A DNA stretch of 10,303 nt, from the NCBI GenBank assembly GCA_013696525.1, contig JACCYK010000358.1, positions 1 to 10,303 of the forward strand, read 5' to 3'. Position 1 is the first letter of the stretch. Each line of letters begins with the position of its first letter. This document shows, in pieces, positions 1 through 6,354 of the stretch. A program made the position numbers and the translations under genes. This stretch comes from Chloroflexia bacterium. Its GTDB lineage: Bacteria > Chloroflexota > Chloroflexia > Thermomicrobiales > UBA6265. The notes under the pieces were generated by a model. It was given only the letters and a program-made list of their open reading frames with translations. It had not been told where the DNA came from and ran no database searches.

Positions 1-679
1 CGGCTTGGGCCTGGGCAAGCGCTTGGGCGATGACCTCGCGGGCGCCCTCCAAGTGGTCGGTCAGTGCCTGGCAGGCGCGATCAACCGCGCCTGCCTCGAC
101 CGCGGCGACGATCCGCTCATGCTCCTCACCGGCCGCTTCGCCGGTGACAAAGGGCGCCCCCTGCCGGCGATACCGCTCGGTGTGATCCCAGATGATGCCG
201 ATCAACCGCAGCAACCACCGCGACGCGGACGGCTCGTAGAGGAGAAAATGGAACGCCCGGTGATCGTCATAGTTCGCGTACCCGTGGCGAGCGAACTGGC
301 GGACCAGGCGGGCGTTCAGGCGGCGGGCGTTCGCCAGTTGCGCCGGCGTGATCCGGGGCATGGCCTGCCTGAGAGCCTCCACCTCGAGCACGATGCGGGT
401 CCGGTACACATCGTGCAGGTCTTCCACCGACAGCGGCGCTACCCGGGCGCCTCGGTTGGGGATGATGTCGACGAACCCCTCGGCTTTGAGCAGCCGCAGC
501 GCCTCGCGGACCGGGATCATGCTCACCCCGCTCAGCGCGGCCAACTCGTGCAGCCGCAGCGGCGAGTCGGGCGGATAATCGCCGGTCAGGATCGCGCGCC
601 GCGTCCGCTGGTAGACCAGCTCGACCGAGCTGACCAAGTCGTTCCCCGGGCCGTTGGTGTTTGCCCGCGCCACGGCCAT
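1..679 (-). CDS. GntR family transcriptional regulator, FCD (FadR) subfamily, C-terminal end cut by window edge
   Basis: A ligand-responsive DNA-binding repressor, read by translating the reverse strand; 226 codons are present with no stop before the left edge, so only the last few residues are probably missing (family usually 220-240). Residues about 18-82 form the winged helix-turn-helix, with the recognition-helix signature SGVSMIPVREALRLL (50-64) and wing PNRGARV. Residues about 86-225 form the all-helical FCD effector domain. Likely metal-ligand histidines are H144 (in AFHF), H187 (EEHERI) and H209 (DHLEGA); the usual first-ligand Asp of the D-x-x-F-H motif appears as H140. The ATG at 679 is preceded by a strong AGGAGG about 3-4 bases upstream. 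The gene diverges from the catabolic operon across a 153-base gap, the classic layout of a local autoregulated repressor. The effector is probably a small carboxylate; its identity is inference. Confidence 0.93.
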   Translation of the reverse strand, partial: MAVARANTNGPGNDLVSSVELVYQRTRRAILTGDYPPDSPLRLHELAALSGVSMIPVREALRLLKAEGFVDIIPNRGARVAPLSVEDLHDVYRTRIVLEVEALRQAMPRITPAQLANARRLNARLVRQFARHGYANYDDHRAFHFLLYEPSASRWLLRLIGIIWDHTERYRRQGAPFVTGEAAGEEHERIVAAVEAGAVDRACQALTDHLEGAREVIAQALAQAQA

Positions 680-832
680 GCTCCTCCTGTCGAGTGTCAG
701 CGCCGGGTTGGCAGCGCAACCATGCCAATGATTATATTATATAGAGTGTTCGGATCTCGTTCCGGTATGCCTCCGGGGCTCTCCGCTGAGCCGCGCCGCG
801 ATCGGAAGCGTCCTGAGGCCAGGAGGACCCGC
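680..832. promoter_or_regulatory. Divergent promoter region between the GntR gene and the operon
   Basis: An AT-rich island (about 729-745) sits in otherwise GC-rich sequence. On the minus strand it reads two perfect, overlapping TATAAT hexamers (741-736 and 736-731) for the regulator, though no good -35 is visible. On the plus strand TTGGCA (708-713) lies 19 bases before TATATT (733-738), a plausible but wide-spaced promoter for the operon. The plus-strand untranslated leader would be roughly 85 bases and ends in AGGAGG (821-826), six bases before the GTG start of the MBL gene. Confidence 0.55.
733..743. promoter_or_regulatory. Candidate GntR operator (TATAT-T-ATATA palindrome)
   Basis: A perfect 5-1-5 inverted repeat, TATAT T ATATA, overlaps the candidate -10 elements of both divergent promoters. 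FCD regulators typically bind short AT-rich inverted repeats in their own promoter regions, so occupancy here would silence both directions. The assignment is inference: AT-only palindromes also arise by chance at promoters, and the repeat does not extend beyond five base pairs per arm. Confidence 0.35.
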
Positions 833-1585
833 GTGAAGCTCACGCCCGATATCGCCCTCGTGGGGGGCGGGCGCGCCGGCTTCGACCTCACCGCACCGCT
901 CGACTGCAACGTCTACCTGATCGATGGCGGTGATGGCGAGCTCGTCCTGGTCGACGCCGGGGTCGGCGGCGTGGCCGGTAACACCGACCTGCTCCTGCGG
1001 TCGATCGCGGCGGATGGCTACGATCCGGGCCGGATCCAACGGCTGCTCATCACCCATTATCACGCCGACCACGTTGGTGGCGCGGCCGACCTGCGCGATC
1101 GCCTCGGCTGCTCGGTCCATGGCTCGCCGTTGACGGCGCGGACGTTGGCAGCGGGCGACGAGGAGCAGATCAGCCTGCCGGCGGCAAAGGCGGCCGGCTA
1201 CTACCCCGACGACTATCGGTTCCGGGCCTGCCCCTGCGCCGCGGACTTGATCGAAGGGGAGCCGCTCACGGTCGGCCGGCTGACAGTGACCCCGTTTGAC
1301 ACCCCCGGTCACGCCGATGGGCACGTCTCGCTGCTGGTGGAAGGCGGCGAGCGGACCTACCTGATTCAGGGCGATCTCGTCTTCCACGGGGGAACGATCC
1401 TGCTCCAGAACACGCATGACTGCTCGGTCCAGAAGTACGCGGCAAGTGTCGCCAAGCTGGCTGGACTCGAGTTCGATGCGTTCCTGCCCGGCCACCTGAC
1501 ATTCTCGCTCGATCATGGCAAGCGACACATCGAGGCGGCGCACGCCATCTTCAGCGGACTCGGGATTCCCCGAAACTTGGGGTAG
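833..1585 (+). CDS. MBL-fold metallo-hydrolase
   Basis: A predicted cytoplasmic zinc (or di-metal) hydrolase of 250 residues, normal for a single-domain metallo-beta-lactamase-fold protein. The metal-binding motif THYHADHVGG gives H75, H77, D79 and H80; further ligands are H160 (TPGH), D181 (IQGDLVF) and H221 (LPGH). The order and spacing are those of the glyoxalase-II/lactonase-like branch rather than true beta-lactamases. The GTG at 833 is chosen because AGGAGG lies six bases upstream. The frame stays open far upstream, but that part is antisense to the GntR gene. It is the first gene of the operon and is followed after 27 bases by the PNPOx-fold gene. Hydrolysis of a lactone, thioester or other ester formed in the pathway is plausible; the substrate cannot be inferred. 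Confidence 0.93.
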   Translation: MKLTPDIALVGGGRAGFDLTAPLDCNVYLIDGGDGELVLVDAGVGGVAGNTDLLLRSIAADGYDPGRIQRLLITHYHADHVGGAADLRDRLGCSVHGSPLTARTLAAGDEEQISLPAAKAAGYYPDDYRFRACPCAADLIEGEPLTVGRLTVTPFDTPGHADGHVSLLVEGGERTYLIQGDLVFHGGTILLQNTHDCSVQKYAASVAKLAGLEFDAFLPGHLTFSLDHGKRHIEAAHAIFSGLGIPRNLG

Positions 1586-1612
1586 GCCGCCACGCGGGGC
1601 ACAGGGAGGCTG

Positions 1613-2116
1613 ATGGACGAGACGGCGACGGTACGCGAGACGAGCCAGGAGTGGCGGGGCAACGTTGGCGAGCTGAGCGAGGGGGAGCTCAATGCCTTCC
1701 TCGGTCGCGGCGTTCTCTGCCGGCTCGCCGTCCTCAACGAGCGAGGCTGGCCCTATGTCCAGCCGGTCTGGTTCACCTGGGACCCGGCCGAACGGGTCTT
1801 CCTGATCGTCGCCCGGAAGAAGAGCGTCTGGGCCGCGTATATGCAGCGGGACGGCCGGGTGGCGCTGACGATCGACGAGGAGGCTCGTCCATACCGCAAG
1901 GTCGCCGTCCAGGGCCGGGCCGAGGTGGTCGAGGAGCCAAACATCGGTGGCCGCTGGGTCGAGATCGCGAAGGAGATGGCGACGCGCTACCTCGGCCCGC
2001 ATGGACCGGATTACATGATCCCGACCCTGGACCAGCCCCGCTGGCTGTTCAAGATCATCCCGGTCGAGATGAAGACCTGGCAAGGTGTCGCCTGGGCCAA
2101 GCGATACCGTGAGTAG
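1613..2116 (+). CDS. Pyridoxamine 5'-phosphate oxidase-fold (FMN/F420-dependent) family protein
   Basis: A 167-residue split-beta-barrel protein of the PNPOx-like superfamily, which binds FMN or deazaflavin F420 as a dimer and reduces or oxidises small molecules. Visible family segments are the first barrel strands (about 31-57, LCRLAVLNERGWPYVQPVWF), the cofactor-phosphate region (about 67-89, ARKKSVWAAYMQRDGRVALT), the strand pair YRKVAVQGRAEVVEE (94-108) and the closing WLFKIIPVEMKTWQG (144-158). It resembles the class often annotated as probable F420-dependent enzymes more than true pyridoxamine phosphate oxidase, but the sequence does not settle which cofactor is used. The ATG at 1613 has AGGGAGG upstream. 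The stop lies within or against the start of the next gene, suggesting translational coupling. Confidence 0.88.
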   Translation: MDETATVRETSQEWRGNVGELSEGELNAFLGRGVLCRLAVLNERGWPYVQPVWFTWDPAERVFLIVARKKSVWAAYMQRDGRVALTIDEEARPYRKVAVQGRAEVVEEPNIGGRWVEIAKEMATRYLGPHGPDYMIPTLDQPRWLFKIIPVEMKTWQGVAWAKRYRE

Positions 2117-2123
2117 GCGCGCG

Positions 2124-3629
2124 ATGTCGATGTTGCGTGAAGGATTCGACTATCCGCTCAGCCGGCTCGATCCATTCGGCGACCACATCGACCCGCCGAG
2201 CCTCGCGGTCTACGAGACGATTGTCGTCAAGGGGCCGGACGGGGCGGCGCAGCCCGCCCTGGCCGAGTCGTGGACCGTGTCGGACGATGGGCTCAGCTGG
2301 CGATTTCGGATCCGGCCCGGCCTCCGATTTCACTCCGGTGACCCCTGTGACGCGCCGGCCATCCTGGCGGCCCTGGAGATGCTGCGCTGGGGCTTCCACG
2401 GGGGCCGGCAGCTCTGGTACTGGGACCCGGTCGACACCGTCACCGCCGAGGATGCCACCACGCTCGTCTTCACCCTCCACCATCCCTACGTCCGCCTGCC
2501 CTCGCTGCTCTGGGGCACCCACACCGCGATCTACAACGAGGCGCGCCGGGCGACTAACCCCGACAACTCCGGCTTCACCTTCGCCGACGGCACCGGGCCG
2601 TTCCGCTTCGTCAGCTACGCGCCGGGGCGCGTCGTGGTCGAACGCTGGGCGGACTATCCCGGCTCTCCGGCGCGCTTCCTCGCCACCGGCGGCCCGGCCC
2701 GGCTGGACCGCATCGAATGGACGATGCAGCTCGATCCCGCCGACCGGGTCGCGGCGCTCGAGGCCGGCGCGGTCGACTGCATCCACGGGCCGAACTACGC
2801 CGACGTGGCCCGGCTGGAGGCCGATTCCCGGTTCCGCGTCACCCGGTTCCGCCAGGCGGCGAACGCCTACCTGGCCCTCAACTGGGAGCACACCGATCTG
2901 GGCTTCGACGATCTTCGGGTGCGCCGAGCCCTGGCGCTGGCAATCGACCGGCCGGAGCTGGTCGCATCGGCCCTCCTCGGCTACGGGACACCGACCTGGG
3001 GCCCGCTCTCGCCGGGCGGCGAGTTCTACGATCCCGTGGTCGAGCATGGGCGCCACGCCGACCCGGTCGCGGCGGGCAGGCTGCTGGACGAGGCGGGCTG
3101 GGTGCTTGGTGCGGACGGCAGGCGGGGCCGCCAGGACCGGCGCCTGGCTTTCGAGTGCGTCATTCAGGATGACACGATCCACCGAAAGGTCGCCGAAGGG
3201 GTGCGCGACCAGCTCCGCCGCATTGGGGTCGAGCTCGACCTGAAACCGATCCGCACCTTCGCCACGTTTTACGAAACCGTCGCCGCGGGACCGGCCAGCT
3301 TCATTAATAAGTGGCTGTGGCAGGATCCGGTGGACGCCGCGATCGGGTTCACCGCCTCCTGGGGCCGGCCCCGGCCGAACTGGCAGCACGCCGCGATCCC
3401 GGCCCTCGACGACGCCTACCGCGCCTGGCTGCGGGCCGGGACGCTGGACGAGCTTCAGGCGGCGGCATCTCTGGTTCAGCTCCTCGTTGCCGACGAGCTG
3501 CCGTACATCCCGCTGCTCGTTCCGCAAGACGTCTGGGTCTGTTCGACGCGGGTGACGGGCTGGGAGCCGGTGCCGGCGATCCTCTACCCCTTCTATCACC
3601 GGACCGAAGTCGCCGGAGGAGGGGGCTGA
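2124..3629 (+). CDS. ABC-transporter substrate-binding-like protein, family 5 (SBP_bac_5), without export signal
   Basis: A peptide/oligo-ligand-binding fold (DppA/OppA type) of about 501 residues. Family landmarks: an N-terminal 'LDPF...SLAVYETIV' segment (about 15-34), the hallmark RPGLRFHSGD (64-73), DLRVRRALALAID (about 262-274) with a following LLGYGTPTWGPLSPG, and a C-terminal VPQDVWVC. Unusually the protein begins directly with what is normally the start of the mature domain: no hydrophobic signal, lipobox or Tat motif is visible from ATG 2124, nor from the in-frame GTG starts at 2109 or 2085, which overlap the previous gene. No permease or ATPase gene lies beside it. It could be a cytoplasmic ligand-binding protein, or have lost its signal. 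The exact start is uncertain because no strong ribosome binding site is seen; coupling to the upstream stop is likely. Confidence 0.87.
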   Translation: MSMLREGFDYPLSRLDPFGDHIDPPSLAVYETIVVKGPDGAAQPALAESWTVSDDGLSWRFRIRPGLRFHSGDPCDAPAILAALEMLRWGFHGGRQLWYWDPVDTVTAEDATTLVFTLHHPYVRLPSLLWGTHTAIYNEARRATNPDNSGFTFADGTGPFRFVSYAPGRVVVERWADYPGSPARFLATGGPARLDRIEWTMQLDPADRVAALEAGAVDCIHGPNYADVARLEADSRFRVTRFRQAANAYLALNWEHTDLGFDDLRVRRALALAIDRPELVASALLGYGTPTWGPLSPGGEFYDPVVEHGRHADPVAAGRLLDEAGWVLGADGRRGRQDRRLAFECVIQDDTIHRKVAEGVRDQLRRIGVELDLKPIRTFATFYETVAAGPASFINKWLWQDPVDAAIGFTASWGRPRPNWQHAAIPALDDAYRAWLRAGTLDELQAAASLVQLLVADELPYIPLLVPQDVWVCSTRVTGWEPVPAILYPFYHRTEVAGGGG

Positions 3630-3719
3630 CGACTCGACGCCGGAACCAGCGGCTAGGCGCGCCGTGCCTGGACGAGACGAATTGCCCGCGATCGTCGCTT
3701 GTTGGGTAAGGAGGAGACC

Positions 3720-4514
3720 ATGTCAGGACCGCGACTGGCGGGCAAGTCAGCGGTGATCACCGGGGGCGGCAGCGGCTTCGGCCAGGCGACCGCCCGCCGC
3801 TTCGCCGAGGAAGGGACCACCCGGATCGTCCTCGCCGACATCCGGCGAGAGAAGGCCGAGGCGGTCAAGGCCGAGGTCGAGGCACTCGGGGCGCGGGCGC
3901 TCGCTATCCAGTGCGACATTGGCCAGGTCGCGGCATGCGAGCGGCTGGTCGAGGAGACCCTGGCCTTCGTCGATGGCAAGCTCGACGTCGTCGTGAGCAA
4001 CGCGGCGCCGTTCCACGCCGGGGCGCCCTTCCTCGAGTATCCGGACGAGGTCTGGTTCAACGACCTGGCGGTTAACTTGACCGCGTCCTACGTCCTTGGC
4101 CAGCGGTTCGCGCGGGCGATGGCTAAGACCGGCGGCGGCGCGATCCTCTACACCACCTCGATCAACGCCCGAGGAGCCGGCGCCGGCTTTGCCTCCTACT
4201 GCGCGACCAAGGCCGGGATCGTCGGCTTGCTCCAGGTCATGGCCGTCGAGCTGGCCAAGCACAACATCCGGGTCAACGCGGTGGCACCGGGGCCGGCGGA
4301 CACGGCGCGATCAGTCCAGCTGGTCGGGGAGGAAAAGATGGAGGAGTTTCGGCAGCGGTTCCCAGTGGTGCCGATGGGCCGGCTCGCCAGCGCCGACGAC
4401 ATCGCCAACGCGTTCTTGTTCCTCGCCTCCGACGAGGCATCGTACATCACTGGCCAGAACCTTATGGTCTGCGGCGGGGTTACGGCCTACGTCTACAACG
4501 TGCCGGAGGCGTGA
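3720..4514 (+). CDS. SDR family NAD(P)-dependent oxidoreductase
   Basis: A classical short-chain dehydrogenase/reductase of 264 residues with a Rossmann fold, interconverting an alcohol and a carbonyl. The cofactor loop is TGGGSGFG (14-21); D40 at the end of strand 2 (VLADI) favours NAD(H) over NADP(H). NAA (94-96) and the active-site tetrad N119, S147, Y160, K164 (YCATK) are all present, followed by the PG motif (190-191) after VNAVA. The C-terminal part has the usual PMGR...ASDEASYITGQ. ATG 3720 is preceded by AAGGAGGAG three bases upstream and is preferred over the in-frame TTG at 3699. A 90-base gap with no recognisable signal separates it from the SBP-like gene, and 34 bases separate it from the alpha/beta hydrolase, so it belongs to the same operon. 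The substrate is unknown. Confidence 0.95.
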   Translation: MSGPRLAGKSAVITGGGSGFGQATARRFAEEGTTRIVLADIRREKAEAVKAEVEALGARALAIQCDIGQVAACERLVEETLAFVDGKLDVVVSNAAPFHAGAPFLEYPDEVWFNDLAVNLTASYVLGQRFARAMAKTGGGAILYTTSINARGAGAGFASYCATKAGIVGLLQVMAVELAKHNIRVNAVAPGPADTARSVQLVGEEKMEEFRQRFPVVPMGRLASADDIANAFLFLASDEASYITGQNLMVCGGVTAYVYNVPEA

Positions 4515-4548
4515 CCGTCGAGGGCGAGAGATTCGGGGAGGGGGAGAG

Positions 4549-5409
4549 ATGTCATTTGTCAACGTCAACGGAGTTAACCTCTACTACGAGATCAGCGGCA
4601 ATGGGCCGCCGGTCGTCCAGATCGGCGGTGCCGTGAACGGCCACGAGGGCTACGCGCTGATCACGCCCCACATGCGGGAGCACTTCACCGTCATTGACTA
4701 TGACCATCGCGGCTATGGCCAGAGCGACCGACCGGCGCAGACGTACACGATGGACGCCTGGGCGGACGACCTGGCCGCGATGCTCGACGCGCTCGGCGTC
4801 GATCGCTGTCACATCCATGGCGGCTCGATGGGCGGGTTCATCGCCTGCCTGTTTGCCGCCAAGTACCCGGAGCGGGTCGATCGCCTCGTCTTCAATGGCG
4901 CGGTCGCCAAGTGCGACTGGATGAGTCGGACGTACTTCCACCTCTGGAAGCGCCTGGCTCAGACCTTTGGCTTGACCTCGGATGAGTTGGCGCTGATGCT
5001 GCTGACCCATGCCTTTTCGCGCACGTATCTCGACAAGATGGTCACCAGCGGCTCGCTCCACTCCCTCGACTGGATGAAGGATTCGATCGGCCGTAACGCG
5101 ACCCTCGAGATCTTTTGCGACGCGTGTGACGCGATGGCCGAGACTGACGTCACCGGCTTGCTCGGCAACATCACCGCCCCGACCCTCGTGCTCCACGGCA
5201 CCGACGACTGCCTGACCCCGCTCGACTGCGGACCAGATGGGGCCGGCGCCCGCACAATTCACGAGGGAATTCCCGGCTCGGAACTGTACCTGCTCGACGG
5301 GTGCGGCCACGGCGTCCTGTTCGAGCGGTCGGAGGAAGCGGTTGGTACGGTCATCGCCTTCCTCGTCGGCCAGACAGCGATCGCCAGCGCGGCCACTCGC
5401 GAATCGTAA
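4549..5409 (+). CDS. Alpha/beta-fold hydrolase
   Basis: A 286-residue cytoplasmic serine hydrolase of the alpha/beta superfamily, of the type used for enol-lactones, C-C bond cleavage products and esters. The nucleophile elbow is GGSMGG with S93, the acid is D219 or D220 (LHGTDD), and the catalytic histidine is H254 (GCGHG). DHRGYGQSDRP (52-62) is the conserved segment before the elbow. The oxyanion-hole region is IGGAVNGHEGY rather than the common HGxPG, so its chemistry may differ from standard esterases. The start ATG 4549 follows a purine-rich GGGGAGGGGGAGAG run. It is the last gene of the operon, 34 bases after the SDR stop. A role in the final hydrolytic step of the pathway is inference. 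Confidence 0.93.
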   Translation: MSFVNVNGVNLYYEISGNGPPVVQIGGAVNGHEGYALITPHMREHFTVIDYDHRGYGQSDRPAQTYTMDAWADDLAAMLDALGVDRCHIHGGSMGGFIACLFAAKYPERVDRLVFNGAVAKCDWMSRTYFHLWKRLAQTFGLTSDELALMLLTHAFSRTYLDKMVTSGSLHSLDWMKDSIGRNATLEIFCDACDAMAETDVTGLLGNITAPTLVLHGTDDCLTPLDCGPDGAGARTIHEGIPGSELYLLDGCGHGVLFERSEEAVGTVIAFLVGQTAIASAATRES

Positions 5410-5434
5410 ACGCGACGGCGGTGGCGTCCTGTCG

Positions 5435-5457
5435 TGGAGCTCGCACCCCGAGCACCG
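5435..5457 (+). terminator. Weak hairpin at the convergent junction
   Basis: In the 81 bases between the operon end and the convergent gene end, GCTCG (5439-5443) pairs with CGAGC (5449-5453) around a CACCC loop, extendable by GG/CC across an A-A mismatch. No T-run follows on either strand, so it is not a standard intrinsic terminator; any stop here may be Rho-dependent. Confidence 0.22.
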
Positions 5458-5490
5458 CTCAAACGGCGACGACCAGAGCGTCGACCGTGG

Positions 5491-6000
5491 TTACCGTCTG
5501 GGGTCGGTCGCCTCGACGGCGCGAACGACTTCGTTGATATCGGCCCGCGTGGGGTCGACCCAGACGCCGCGATGGCCGCTGCCGATGACCGCGGCCCACT
5601 CACCGCCGTAGACGATCAATGCCCGATACGGCGTCGCTTCGATCCCCGTGGACCGTGCGCAAACGTCGGCGAAGCCGGGCGCCAGGCCATTCACCGCGGC
5701 GCCGTATCGGGCCACGATCGTTGCCAGCTCTCGTGACAGGCCCAACGTCGATTCGACGTTGACTAACGTCCCATCCGGGGTCCATTCCATCGCCAGCGCG
5801 ACGCCATCCAAGCCACTAAGCTGGCGGACCTGGCTTACCTCCGTGGGCCGGGCCGGGCTAGCCGCGAGCGCGGTCTTGGCGCGGTCCGCCATGCCGAGGG
5901 CGGTGGCGATCGCGGCGCCCGCGACATATTTGATACTCGTCCGCCGTGACAGTGTGCGCGCGATGACGGTGCCGAGGGCGTTCAGGTTGGGAGCATGCAT
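5491..6000 (-). CDS. Tat-signal protein with DUF2173/roadblock-like domain
   Basis: A 169-residue protein. The first ~46 residues look like a twin-arginine export signal: SRRTSIK (18-24) with R19-R20, then a moderately hydrophobic stretch (YVAGAAIATALG) and an ALA site near residue 46. The rest (about 57-165) resembles DUF2173 proteins: LSGLDGVALAMEWTPDGTLV, then a helix (LSRELATIVARYGAAVNGLA), and a final IGSGHRGVWVDPTRADINEV that matches their V-x-G-N-x-G-V-F-V-D...DFNEI ending. The function of DUF2173 is not established; members are usually short cytoplasmic proteins, which makes the export signal notable. ATG 6000 has AGGAG six bases upstream. It converges on the catabolic operon and diverges from the Tc-like locus. 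It contains one TTA leucine codon. Confidence 0.7.
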   Translation of the reverse strand: MHAPNLNALGTVIARTLSRRTSIKYVAGAAIATALGMADRAKTALAASPARPTEVSQVRQLSGLDGVALAMEWTPDGTLVNVESTLGLSRELATIVARYGAAVNGLAPGFADVCARSTGIEATPYRALIVYGGEWAAVIGSGHRGVWVDPTRADINEVVRAVEATDPRR

Positions 6001-6012
6001 GGCCGTCTCCTG

Positions 6013-6354
6013 GCATCTGAATCAGGCGGGACGTGAGCAGCCGCGTCGCCATTCAGCATAAGGCCGTTTGGACTGATGTCAATCAGCCCTGGCGAACCCC
6101 GGCCCCGGCGATCCCCAGTAGCGACGCCGTGGCCAGGCGGAGTCGTGTCTGGCTGGCCAGGCAACGTGAGCCGAGTGGACTCGTGGTGTCTGTGCAAACC
6201 CGCCGCTGAGTCACCAAATGAGTATTTCTACCTATATCAAAAGCCCGTCCCCGATGCTATATTGAGCACAGATTGAGCGAGACAATGCAACGCGAGCAGA
6301 AGTGGTCTTAGCGGCTGGGCGCCGAACGGCGTCGAGGCTCAAGGAGCCGTCGCC
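6013..6354. promoter_or_regulatory. Divergent intergenic region upstream of the Tc-like locus
   Basis: This 340-base non-coding stretch separates the Tat-signal gene and the TcA-related gene. It holds an inverted repeat CTGAT-GTCA-ATCAG (6073-6086), two copies of TGGCCAGGC (around 6129-6160), and an AT-richer segment (about 6211-6263) in GC-rich surroundings. Within the latter, TATATT (6258-6263) is a possible -10 for the rightward gene; the hexamer 17 bases upstream (TATCAA) is a poor -35. No convincing gene or RNA is seen; a 66-codon open frame from 6076 lacks a ribosome binding site. The TcA-related start at 6355 has AAGGAG eight bases upstream. Confidence 0.4.
6261..6278 (+). repeat. Short direct repeat ATTGAGC x2, 11-base spacing
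   Basis: ATTGAGC occurs at 6261-6267 and again at 6272-6278, one helical turn apart, overlapping the end of the candidate -10 and the probable transcription start. Helical phasing is typical of direct-repeat activator or repressor sites, but a 7-mer pair can arise by chance. Confidence 0.3.

Noticed and set aside
5..832. Upstream extension of the MBL-hydrolase frame
   Set aside because: This part is antisense to the well-supported GntR gene; the GTG at 833 with AGGAGG is the credible start.
737..2083. 448-codon open frame on the minus strand
   Set aside because: It is antisense to the MBL and PNPOx genes, whose motifs are unambiguous; the product is low-complexity and without homology cues.
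2055..3599. 514-codon open frame on the minus strand
   Set aside because: It lies antisense to the SBP-like gene, follows its codon phase in GC-rich sequence and encodes an Arg/Pro/Gly-rich product with no recognisable family.
3630..3719. Possible promoter or terminator in the 90-base gap before the SDR gene
   Set aside because: No -10/-35 pair and no stable hairpin with a T-run; only the ribosome binding site is convincing.
4096..4548. Upstream extension of the alpha/beta hydrolase frame
   Set aside because: It overlaps the SDR gene out of frame and is Arg/Ser/Pro-rich; ATG 4549 begins the conserved domain.
6076..6276. 66-codon open frame in the divergent intergenic region
   Set aside because: No ribosome binding site, no recognisable domain, and it crosses the AT-rich promoter-like segment.
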